Both the position numbers and the translations under genes were made by a program. From an uncultured Holdemanella sp. (lineage in GTDB: Bacteria; Bacillota_I; Bacilli_A; Erysipelotrichales; Erysipelotrichaceae), in assembly GCF_934754935.1 (NCBI RefSeq), contig NZ_CAKVJB010000007.1:6393-70392 (forward strand): 64,000 nucleotides of DNA, read 5' to 3'. The notes beneath the pieces are model-generated. The model searched no databases. It was not told the DNA's origin and saw only the letters and a program-made list of their open reading frames with translations. Shown piece by piece: positions 36,605 through 44,709 of this stretch. Numbering within the stretch: position 1 is the first letter of the stretch; each line of letters starts with the position of its first letter.

Positions 36605-39600
36605 ATGGATTCGTTTTCTTTAGAAGAAATGGTTGATAAATTTTTTGATATGACTGCTTCAGATGATAAGTTTTTAGAAATGATTGAAGAGTCGAAAAAA
36701 TATGATGTGTTTAATTTGATTTCTAGAGTTTCGGCATTAAACTTATTGCATCAAAACCAATCAAAATCACTTTTATTAGATACATATATAGATGGATTGT
36801 TACATGAATCTTTAGATTGTTTCGATTCTAAATATAAGATTAGTCAAGGGAAATTTCGTAGAATTATTAATGGAATTTCTAACACGAGCTTAAAACTTTC
36901 GATTGATCCACCTGAAAATATGTTTGCACAAAATGTAATGTTTTATGGTAATTATAGAGTTTTAAATGGAATTGATCAGACCCCGGCATATAATCTTCAA
37001 CAAATGATATCTAGTTTATTTGTCGGTGTTAATTCTTATCCAAAAGAATTTTTGGATGAGGTATATATATTGGTATATGCTATGCTTCATATTTCAGAAG
37101 ATATAGTCTGTTCTATTAAAGATATTGAAAACAATCATGAAGAAGATGAAGGAAATGAAATAATTATACCTTCTTCTGAAGTATTAAATCATTATTCTGA
37201 GTTAGTTGTTTTAGTTGGTGATACTTTTAGAAAGTTTCTTCATTATAATAAATATTTATTGGATCTTGTTACAATTGAATTTGGAGTTGAGTTTGAAAGT
37301 GATTCGGATAATAAGTCATTTTATACGTGTCCATTTTTATACAATGAGGAATTAGATCAATACATTCTTCTAAATGCTGGGTTATTACCAACGGCTCTAG
37401 TATATTGGATTTTGACTATAGCTAAAAAATATGGAATATATGAAAACATAATGGAAAGTTATAATCAGCGTATTTTTAATGAGTGTAAGCATTATTTGTC
37501 GAATTTAGGACATAAAAAAATACTAGAATCTCAAATGGATATTGAATTGTTTAGTTGTGATGGGTATAAGGAATATATCGCAAGTGTTCATAATAATCAG
37601 CTTATGATTGTGATGTATGTGTATGACTTTTGTAAGGATTATACTGCATTTACATTACATTCAAAGGGTGAAACGGTTGATAATGAAATTATTGATGGTC
37701 GTTTATCTTATCTTTTTTCTAAAATCGAAAATTTTGGAATAAAAAAAGAAGATGTATTTTTTACAGTGATTACAAATTCCATTGGAAGATCTATATCTTT
37801 TGGATTTAATAAAAATGTTTATTATTATACACCATTATCAGTAAATCCATTTGAACTGATGTGTATCAGTATAAATGAAAAAAGTACGACTATGTTTATA
37901 CCTAGATATTTAATGGCGAAAAGTAAATTAAACACAATTGATACGGGTCTAGTGAGTGAATTGAATTCGATTGAGTTGTATCGGGAAAATCATTCTTTCT
38001 ATATGAGTGATGATATATCGGCTGGTGAGGTTACAACTATTTTTACTCTAGGAGATTCCATTGATTATATTATCCGAGCTATTAAAAAGGAAGATAAAAG
38101 ATGTGTTGAGGGTACGGAAAATAGTACTTTTGCAGAAGTTGTTCTTGAGGATGATATTAGACAGATTTATATTGAACCAAATTGTGTGTATCGAAATGAA
38201 ATTTGTTATTATTTGGTGTTTGATCATTTTAATTTATGGATAAAAGCCAATGATTTTAAGGATGGAAAACAAATAGATTTATGTCGAATGCTGTTAGACA
38301 TGCTTTCATATTGGCTTTCTGAATGTAGGTTTGTTTTAAATCAAATTGATGGTTGTAAAAGAACTTATGAGATTCATTTAGTGTTGACGAATGAAGCAGA
38401 TCAATATCAATTGTTCGACAAAGACATACACTCATTGAAAGAAACATTAGAAATTTGTGATACCTTTCCGGTGTTGGAATTATGGGTTTCACCTGAATCG
38501 TTTCAATATTTAAAATGTAATGATAATTCAAGAGAAAAAGAATTCATGCAAATCGTAATCAAGCATTTAAATAAAATGATTACTGGGAATAATAAATTAG
38601 ACTTAAATATAGATTCGTTGTTTATAAATCCTATGCGAAAGAAACTTCATTTTATAAATTATCAAAATAATCCATGTTTTAAGCCAGTTTTTAATCAAGA
38701 CAATCATTTTGTGCATGATGAAGATGAAGATATGTTACTTGATGAAATAGGAGAAGAATTAATACGTTCGGGTCAGTGGGGTATTGGTGTTGTTCGTGAT
38801 AGTAAACAAAAATCAGACCTTATGCATGCTGTAGTTGATATTTTGTTTAAAAAACTGCAAGATGAGGTTAGTGTATTAGATTCAAAGAATCTTCTGGAAA
38901 TATTCTATGATGATTTAGAAAAGCTTTTATATAAAAATGTATTGATTCATCAAAGATATGCTCAAGATATTGCTTGTTATCCTGAAAAGGAACAAGATAT
39001 TTTAGAAAAAATCAATACTGACAATAAAACTTCGGTCGCTTTAAAATTCCTTGTAGAATATGTTGCAGCGATTCCTCCAAAGGGGAATGTTCCAATTGGA
39101 GAAGGTCAATATGAACGATTATTGGCAATTTGTTTCTTGATTATTGATTGGTCTTATAAAAATGATTTATTCTACTATAAGATATTTGATACACCAGTTG
39201 AAATTCTAAAATCGCATCGTGTGGGTTTGAAACACGGTGAATTTGAACATATGTATACTGTGAATCAGACTGTCAGAAAAAATCAATTATTATCTTCTTC
39301 AACTTTTAAAGATGCAATTCAATGGGTGGAGCGTAAAAATTATTTAAATGATATTGATATTGTGTTTGAAAAAGAGTTTGGATATACTTTAAAACAGCTT
39401 GTTGATTTTGTGGAAGGTTTAAATGAATATAGTAAAACATTAAAAGGTGATACGGTTTTTACGGCAAAAACGAATGAAATCATAGAATATTTAACTACAA
39501 ATTATTCAGAATTAGACAAGGATACAATTTCATTAATAATTGAATCTGTTTCTTTAAAGCGAAGAGATAAATATCTTCCTGCCCCTAAACCATTTAGAAA

Positions 39601-40273
39601 TGAGGATGTGTATCCTTGGAGATTCAATAGAGAATTATCATTTGTTCGACGACCTATACTTATTCGTGATGATGAAATGATTTGGGGAAACCGTCAATTA
39701 AGCCATATGATTCTATTTGTATTGGATTTAATTGATAATGGTAAGTTAAAGACAAAATCTAAAGAAATGGAATCACTGATAGGTGAAATAAGTGATGTCA
39801 GAGGTGCTGAATTTAATGAACTTGTTTATCGAAAATTAAAAAGTTTTAATACATTTGATGTATACTCCAATGTAAGTAAAGTAAACAGAAATAAAATAGC
39901 GGAAAACAAAAATCCATTAGGGGATATAGATGTTTTGATTATTGATAAACAATATCATAAAATTATTGCAGGTGAGGTTAAAGGATTTAATGTATCAAGA
40001 AATCCATATGAAATGTATTTAGAATATAAGAAAATGTTTGAGAGCACTAAAAAGAAAAGATGTTTCTACGATAAACATAGCCGTCGTGTAGATTGGTGTA
40101 GTAATCATATTGAAGATTTTAAAATACAGTATAATCTTGAAGATGTTGAATGGGAAGTCGTTGGTTTATTTATTTTGGATCAACCTTTAATAAGTACAAA
40201 AATTTATCATAAAGACATAAAAATGTTGACGGAAAAAGAACTATCCGTAGAAAATATTAGAAGTGTTTATTAG
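36605..40273 (+). CDS. Giant hypothetical protein with C-terminal PD-(D/E)XK nuclease domain
   Basis: 1,222 residues, no membrane helices or signal peptide. The first ~1,000 residues match nothing I recognise. The C-terminal ~160 residues show a restriction-endonuclease-like core: GAEFNELVYRKL (helix with Glu), GDIDVLIID (Asp1107/1109) and AGEVKGF (Glu1124, Lys1126). This pattern suggests a DNA-cutting or NERD/Mrr-type nuclease with a very large sensor or helical part. It has its own RBS (GGAGAGG) and starts after a terminator, so it is a single-gene unit. A defence function is inference from architecture and neighbourhood. Confidence 0.8.
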   Translation: MDSFSLEEMVDKFFDMTASDDKFLEMIEESKKYDVFNLISRVSALNLLHQNQSKSLLLDTYIDGLLHESLDCFDSKYKISQGKFRRIINGISNTSLKLSIDPPENMFAQNVMFYGNYRVLNGIDQTPAYNLQQMISSLFVGVNSYPKEFLDEVYILVYAMLHISEDIVCSIKDIENNHEEDEGNEIIIPSSEVLNHYSELVVLVGDTFRKFLHYNKYLLDLVTIEFGVEFESDSDNKSFYTCPFLYNEELDQYILLNAGLLPTALVYWILTIAKKYGIYENIMESYNQRIFNECKHYLSNLGHKKILESQMDIELFSCDGYKEYIASVHNNQLMIVMYVYDFCKDYTAFTLHSKGETVDNEIIDGRLSYLFSKIENFGIKKEDVFFTVITNSIGRSISFGFNKNVYYYTPLSVNPFELMCISINEKSTTMFIPRYLMAKSKLNTIDTGLVSELNSIELYRENHSFYMSDDISAGEVTTIFTLGDSIDYIIRAIKKEDKRCVEGTENSTFAEVVLEDDIRQIYIEPNCVYRNEICYYLVFDHFNLWIKANDFKDGKQIDLCRMLLDMLSYWLSECRFVLNQIDGCKRTYEIHLVLTNEADQYQLFDKDIHSLKETLEICDTFPVLELWVSPESFQYLKCNDNSREKEFMQIVIKHLNKMITGNNKLDLNIDSLFINPMRKKLHFINYQNNPCFKPVFNQDNHFVHDEDEDMLLDEIGEELIRSGQWGIGVVRDSKQKSDLMHAVVDILFKKLQDEVSVLDSKNLLEIFYDDLEKLLYKNVLIHQRYAQDIACYPEKEQDILEKINTDNKTSVALKFLVEYVAAIPPKGNVPIGEGQYERLLAICFLIIDWSYKNDLFYYKIFDTPVEILKSHRVGLKHGEFEHMYTVNQTVRKNQLLSSSTFKDAIQWVERKNYLNDIDIVFEKEFGYTLKQLVDFVEGLNEYSKTLKGDTVFTAKTNEIIEYLTTNYSELDKDTISLIIESVSLKRRDKYLPAPKPFRNEDVYPWRFNRELSFVRRPILIRDDEMIWGNRQLSHMILFVLDLIDNGKLKTKSKEMESLIGEISDVRGAEFNELVYRKLKSFNTFDVYSNVSKVNRNKIAENKNPLGDIDVLIIDKQYHKIIAGEVKGFNVSRNPYEMYLEYKKMFESTKKKRCFYDKHSRRVDWCSNHIEDFKIQYNLEDVEWEVVGLFILDQPLISTKIYHKDIKMLTEKELSVENIRSVY

Positions 40274-40303
40274 TTAGTTAATCAATATGTAAAGGAGTAG
40301 TTT

Positions 40304-41023
40304 ATGATTCGTTTAGAAACACATTGCCATACAAGATATTCAAAAGATAGTCTACTTCTGCATTCACTATTGTATATGAAGTGTCGCTTGTGTCATATTG
40401 ATGCGATTGCGATTTGTGAACATAATAATATTCAGGGTGCATTAAAATTTAAAGAATATTGTTCAAAAAGAAAGAATAGAGTCTTTGTGATTGTTGGAGA
40501 AGAAATTATGACAACATCAGGAGAAATTATTGGACTTTACTTAAATGAAGAAATACCTGTTGGATTATCTTGTGATGAAACAATTGATCGTATTAAGAGT
40601 CAGGGTGGTGTAGTATATGTACCGCACCCTTATGATGAAAAGAGAGCTAAAACAGTACTAGATGAGGATTGTATTTCTTCGAATTCATATCGTATTGATT
40701 GTATAGAATGTTATAATGGTAGAAATGTAGAAGAGAAGTATTCTGTTATGCAGGAACGTATTGCCAACAAATATGGCTTAGTAAAAGTAATAGGTTCAGA
40801 TGCACATACTTTAATGGAAATTGGTAGAAACTATATGGAAGTGGATTTTATTCCTAGAAATAGTTTAGAGTTTAAGAGTGTTATTCAATCTTGTACTTTC
40901 CATACAAAGCCATGTATAAAGTTGGCTCATAAGGTGACTAAATGTGCTAAGTTAATTAAAATGATCGTAAAGGGGAACTTCAATGAAATACACAGAGTTA
41001 TCAATAGAAAAATTAAAAAGTGA
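40304..41023 (+). CDS. PHP-domain metal-dependent phosphoesterase
   Basis: 239 residues: RLETHCHTRYSKDS (metal histidines), AICEHNNIQGA, GEEIMTTSGEIIG, VYVPHPYD and VIGSDAHTLMEIG, the classical PHP metal ligands. Length is near that of stand-alone PHP hydrolases acting on nucleotide or sugar phosphates. It overlaps the phosphoribosyltransferase gene by 41 nt, so the two probably work together. Substrate unknown. RBS AAAGGAG. Confidence 0.85.
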   Translation: MIRLETHCHTRYSKDSLLLHSLLYMKCRLCHIDAIAICEHNNIQGALKFKEYCSKRKNRVFVIVGEEIMTTSGEIIGLYLNEEIPVGLSCDETIDRIKSQGGVVYVPHPYDEKRAKTVLDEDCISSNSYRIDCIECYNGRNVEEKYSVMQERIANKYGLVKVIGSDAHTLMEIGRNYMEVDFIPRNSLEFKSVIQSCTFHTKPCIKLAHKVTKCAKLIKMIVKGNFNEIHRVINRKIKK

Positions 41024-41591
41024 ATGTAATAGTTGGGCTAGAGAATTAAAGAAAACATATTGTCCGGATTTAGTGATTTATGTAGCTAGAGCAGGCTATT
41101 TAATTGGTAAAGAGATGAGTGAGGTCTTTGAAGTGCCAATGGTAGGAATTAGTGCAACACGTGAGGGAAATAAATTAAAGGAGATTGTGGGTCCTATTAT
41201 TTCTTTAATGCCTAATTTTGTGCGTAATTTCTTGATAAGTATGGAATTAAAATCAAATACGCATGACAAGAATACGGAAAGAAAGATTCATTTTCATGAA
41301 AGCTTAGAAAAGTTAAAGGGACAATCTTTTGATCGTATTTTAGTTGTGGATGATTCTGTTGATACAGGGCATTCAATGAAACAAGTGGTGGATGCGATTC
41401 AAAATGAGTTTAAAAATGCAGAGATAAAGATTGCAGGATTAAATGTATGGGATAAGAGTAAGAATATTATTCATACGGATTTTGCGCTTTATGAAAATAC
41501 AGTGATAAAAGCACCTATGTCTAAGGATTCATGTGAATATAAGGAGTTTGTGCGTATTTATAATGAAGAAACTAAAGAAGGAACTTTATAA
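40983..41591 (+). CDS. Phosphoribosyltransferase-family protein
   Basis: 202 residues. The PRPP-binding loop RILVVDDSVDTGHSM is clear (about residues 119-133), and VIYVARAGYLIGKEM forms an early type I PRTase strand-helix. The family transfers phosphoribose to bases or regulates; the substrate here is unknown. The last 67 codons are repeated 2.3 kb downstream (43724-43924) with about 12 percent nucleotide divergence, framing a toxin-antitoxin cassette. RBS AAAGGGG. Confidence 0.85.
   Translation: MKYTELSIEKLKSECNSWARELKKTYCPDLVIYVARAGYLIGKEMSEVFEVPMVGISATREGNKLKEIVGPIISLMPNFVRNFLISMELKSNTHDKNTERKIHFHESLEKLKGQSFDRILVVDDSVDTGHSMKQVVDAIQNEFKNAEIKIAGLNVWDKSKNIIHTDFALYENTVIKAPMSKDSCEYKEFVRIYNEETKEGTL
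41391..41591. repeat. Left copy of a 201-bp direct repeat (PRTase 3' end)
   Basis: Matches 43724-43924 over exactly 201 bp without gaps and with about 25 differences by my count, many at third codon positions. It covers the last 67 codons of the phosphoribosyltransferase gene including the stop. Confidence 0.9.
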
Positions 41592-41781
41592 ACAAAATCC
41601 GTAGATGTATGGTTTAGCGAGTTACCTACATAATGATTAAGGGGTACATAGAAAATTTTGACTTCAAAGAACATATTGCAAATATCGTATAGGTAATAAG
41701 GCATTTAGTATTTTCGATGTATGATGCTCCTAATGCGGTGAAAAATTGAAACAGCCAAGGAATCATCAGATAGCAAAAGTC

Positions 41782-41810
41782 TTGACAACTATCAATTGAT
41801 AGTACATACT
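41782..41810 (+). promoter_or_regulatory. Promoter with palindromic operator for the Panacea toxin-antitoxin pair
   Basis: TTGACA (41782-41787) and CATACT (41805-41810) are 17 nt apart. The perfect 16-bp palindrome ACTATCAATTGATAGT fills 41788-41803, almost the whole spacer. An outer TTGACA/TGTCAA inverted pair extends it to 41815. This suggests strong autorepression by the helix-turn-helix antitoxin. Confidence 0.75.
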
Positions 41811-41833
41811 GTCAATAAGGAAAGAAAGGATGA

Positions 41834-42259
41834 GTGGCTACGAATAGAAATTCAAGAATTGACTCCAAAGAATTCGTAGAGCAGTTTCTTAGTGAGTTAA
41901 AGGCGATATTAGAATCAGATACATTTGAGATTGAAAGAGATTTGGATATTCTTCCTAAAAAGAGAAATGAAAGTGCAACGGATCCTTATACAACAATAAA
42001 TACAATGGCAGATTTAGAGTTTGATGCGAACGATGTGTGTGAAGAACTTAAAGCAATCACGGTAGAAGATTATGCTGAGACGATGTTAGATGACAGAAAT
42101 GTGACTGCTCCACCTTTCTTTGTGTTCTATAGGAATATTCAGACAAGGTATGTGTATATTAAGGTAAAAATTAGGGATAGGGCGACTGGAAAAGTATTTT
42201 GTGTTTCTTTCCATTTTGCCCGTTATCCTAAACCTAGCCCATTGCCATATGAGGGTTAA
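41834..42259 (+). CDS. Putative toxin of a Panacea-type toxin-antitoxin pair
   Basis: 141 residues, soluble, with an acidic N-terminal half and a beta-rich basic C-terminal half (FFVFYRNIQTRYVYIKVKIR, then GKVFCVSFHFARYP). The start is GTG 41834 after AAAGGA; an ATG 4 nt earlier runs into a stop. I do not recognise the toxin family; the call rests on being small and directly upstream of, and co-transcribed with, a Panacea-domain antitoxin. Confidence 0.65.
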   Translation: MATNRNSRIDSKEFVEQFLSELKAILESDTFEIERDLDILPKKRNESATDPYTTINTMADLEFDANDVCEELKAITVEDYAETMLDDRNVTAPPFFVFYRNIQTRYVYIKVKIRDRATGKVFCVSFHFARYPKPSPLPYEG

Positions 42260-42284
42260 ATTTTTGTGAGAGGAGGATACCAAA

Positions 42285-43328
42285 ATGAAGGACAATTATT
42301 TGATCGAGAAAGTTGAAAGATATTGCCCTCTTTGCGACAAAGTACACTTTGTAGAAAAAAGAAAGAGAATTGGCGAAATGCTGATTAAAAATGAGGTTAC
42401 CTCTTATGAGGAGGTTTACTTCTTTTGTCCAGAGAGTGTTGATTATGAAGAAGATGAGTTTGTATCTGCAGATTTAATGAATCAGAATCTTCAGAGTGCA
42501 AGAAATGCATACCGAAAAAAGCATGGTTTGCTTACGTCTTATGAGATTGCAGAAATTCGAGGATTATATGGAATGAGCCAAGCGGATTTGGCCGTTCTAC
42601 TAGGATGGGGAGAAGTAACCATCACAAGATATGAAACAAAATCGATTCAGGATGAGACCTATGATCAGCTGATTCGTATGGTAAAGGATGATCCGTATTA
42701 TGCACTTGAGAGATTGAAAAAACAGCGTGAAAAGTTCTCAAAGGAAAAGTACGAGATATTGCGAAGTGCAATCCAGCATAGAATAGAGACAATCGGTATT
42801 GAACAGTTAAACAGAAAAACCATTGAAAATCGCTATGTACAATTCGATGGACCTTGTGAGTTTAATGGATATCAGGTATTGGATTTAAACAAACTTGGAG
42901 CAACAATGGCATTTTTTGCACAGTATTGTAAAAATTTATATAAAGTAAAATTGATGAAGATGCTTTGGTATGCAGACGCATTGGCTTATAAACAAAGAGG
43001 TCGAGCAATAACCGGATTGGTTTATCAGCATAAAAAATATGGAGCATTGCCTATTGCAAACTCAGAAATTATTTATCTTCCACAATTGACAGTAGAAGAA
43101 ATAGAGAGAGAGGAAATGGTAAGTTACCATATTCAAGCAAAATCAGGAGTGTCTTTAGATGCTTTGACACCAGAAGAAATAGATATTATCTACAAGGTGG
43201 CTAATAAGTTTAAGAATTCTACAACAAATGACATTATTGAGTATATGCACGCAGAAGATGCTTATCAGGAAACACTAATGCAGCAAATCATACCATTTTC
43301 GTTATGTACCACATTGAAAGAATTCTAA
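42285..43328 (+). CDS. Panacea-domain antitoxin with zinc and helix-turn-helix domains (PanA/MqsA-like)
   Basis: 347 residues in three parts: an MqsA-like zinc region (YCPLCDKVHFVEKRK, with YFFCPE), a Xre-type helix-turn-helix (ELYGMSQADLAVLLGWGEVTITRYE-like region, about residues 97-125), and a C-terminal Panacea (DUF4065) domain with LMKMLWYADALAYKQRGRAI and YQHKKYGALPI. Such antitoxins neutralise diverse toxins by protein contact and repress their own operon. RBS GAGAGGAGG. The palindromic promoter upstream of the toxin gene is its probable target. Confidence 0.9.
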   Translation: MKDNYLIEKVERYCPLCDKVHFVEKRKRIGEMLIKNEVTSYEEVYFFCPESVDYEEDEFVSADLMNQNLQSARNAYRKKHGLLTSYEIAEIRGLYGMSQADLAVLLGWGEVTITRYETKSIQDETYDQLIRMVKDDPYYALERLKKQREKFSKEKYEILRSAIQHRIETIGIEQLNRKTIENRYVQFDGPCEFNGYQVLDLNKLGATMAFFAQYCKNLYKVKLMKMLWYADALAYKQRGRAITGLVYQHKKYGALPIANSEIIYLPQLTVEEIEREEMVSYHIQAKSGVSLDALTPEEIDIIYKVANKFKNSTTNDIIEYMHAEDAYQETLMQQIIPFSLCTTLKEF

Positions 43329-43385
43329 AAGGTAGATTTAAATACTCAGCATGGTATCGAGTTTAATATCTGAGATATAAGAGAG

Positions 43386-43673
43386 GTGTTACCAGACGAG
43401 CTGATTGATACTCTTCAAAATGTACAGATAGTAGCATTGGATGAAAAAACTCATGCACAGGCAATAGTAGTAACCGCAGCGCTTGCAGCGGCAGGTGAAG
43501 TGGTTGTACCTATTCCGTTTTCTGACTGTGCACTTTTGTTTCCAACTCAGCTCACAATGATAGTGTCGATTACGGTAATATTTGGGTTTGATGTAAATAA
43601 GAGTATTATTAGTGCACTATTATCATCAACAATAGGAATTATGAAACTTGTTTTTAAAGGTGATATAAGCTGA
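43386..43673 (+). pseudogene. Fragment of a DUF697/GTPase-associated membrane protein
   Basis: 95 codons from a TTG. The sequence AQAIVVTAALAAAGEVVVPI, then PFSDCALLFPTQLTMIVSIT resembles the C-terminal DUF697 hydrophobic domain found behind GTPase domains. The GTPase part is missing and no convincing start exists, so this is a truncated remnant inside the cassette between the two PRTase repeats. Confidence 0.55.
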
Positions 43674-43705
43674 ATGATCTCGGAATAAAAAAGGGTAAGG
43701 AAACA

Positions 43706-43924
43706 ATGAATACACTTTTTGCGGATGTGATTCAAAATGAGTTCAAAAATGCAGAAATTAAAATTGCAGGATTAAATATATGGGATAAGAGTAAGAATAT
43801 TATTCATACGGATTTTGCGCTATATGAAAATACTGTAATCAAAGCACCTATGTCCAAGGATTCAAGTGAATACAAGGAATTTGTGCGTATTTATAATAGG
43901 GAGACGAAGGAGGGCACGTTGTAG
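43706..43924 (+). pseudogene. Truncated phosphoribosyltransferase copy (C-terminal 67 codons)
   Basis: 72 codons, of which the last 67 (43724-43924) duplicate the 3' end of the gene at 40983-41591 with several amino acid changes (for example Cys to Ser in SKDSSEYKEF). The PRPP loop is absent, so it cannot be an enzyme. It looks like the displaced 3' end of another allele left by insertion or recombination. Confidence 0.85.
43724..43924. repeat. Right copy of the 201-bp direct repeat
   Basis: Ungapped counterpart of 41391-41591; the two starts are 2,333 bp apart. The sequence just upstream of each copy is unrelated, so the repeat begins abruptly at codon 136 of the PRTase. Confidence 0.9.
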
Positions 43925-43929
43925 TATCT

Positions 43930-44622
43930 ATGTCAAAAGAAATGAAAGTTGTTGTTTATCGAAATTCAGAAACTGAAAATGGAGTCGAATATTCGCTGAT
44001 TTATGATGGTACTGCTTCAATTACTGATACAACAACCGCAAGGGATGTATTTGATCCTTTAGGTATTGAGGTACCTTTAAACGTATACTTATGCTTTAAA
44101 AATGAACAATTTAATGATAAGTACACTCGTGTTATAGGGATGTCCTATTATTTTGATGATGGAGTATTAAAGACCAATTTTGATCCTATAGATGCAAAAA
44201 TTTTTGAACTTTACGAATATGGTTATGAATTTGATCATCTTGAATTTTTAGTTGATACACTTGGCGGTATTGGTGCTGGTGGAGCACTTGATTTTCTTAA
44301 ACAATTTTATGATGCTGCAAATGAAATTTATAAACAAAATCCTCTGGCATTTGATTTATTAATTCTGAATTTTCCAAGAATTAAAAAATTATTTACTAAG
44401 GTATTTGATATAATCCAAAACAATTTACATTGTTATGATTCTTTTGAACAAGGTATAAAGTTTCAAAAGGAATATACTTTGGATTCATTTACAAAGGCTT
44501 TACAACTTGAAGAAATTCGTAATATTAATAATACGATAACTTATTTTCAAATGGTAAATGCTTTTCTGATTGTGTTTGGTTATAAATACGATTATAAAAA
44601 TAAAAAATGGATCAAGTCATGA
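43930..44622 (+). CDS. Hypothetical protein after the PRTase remnant
   Basis: 230 residues, no membrane helices of clear strength, although TLGGIGAGGALDFLKQF is moderately hydrophobic. The N-terminal half is beta-rich, the C-terminal half helical. I recognise no family. GGAGGG lies 15 nt upstream of the ATG. It begins 6 nt after the truncated PRTase, so in an ancestral arrangement it may have been the next gene after the intact PRTase. Confidence 0.6.
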   Translation: MSKEMKVVVYRNSETENGVEYSLIYDGTASITDTTTARDVFDPLGIEVPLNVYLCFKNEQFNDKYTRVIGMSYYFDDGVLKTNFDPIDAKIFELYEYGYEFDHLEFLVDTLGGIGAGGALDFLKQFYDAANEIYKQNPLAFDLLILNFPRIKKLFTKVFDIIQNNLHCYDSFEQGIKFQKEYTLDSFTKALQLEEIRNINNTITYFQMVNAFLIVFGYKYDYKNKKWIKS

Positions 44623-44649
44623 GTAGAGGATGGAAGAGGGTACGTAGAT

Positions 44650-44678
44650 TTGTGCTTTTCTTCTTTTTTTTATATAAT
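44650..44678 (+). promoter_or_regulatory. Sigma-A-like promoter for the CpsE-LCP operon
   Basis: TTGTGC (44650-44655), a 17-nt T-rich spacer and TATAAT (44673-44678) lie 32 nt before the transferase start. Confidence 0.6.
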
Positions 44679-44709
44679 ATATAAGATTTTATATTTGGAG
44701 ATTTAGACT

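Noticed and set aside
43386..43673. DUF697-like frame as a functional small protein
   Set aside because: It lacks a good start and the GTPase part of the family, and it lies within a recombined cassette, so a remnant is more likely.
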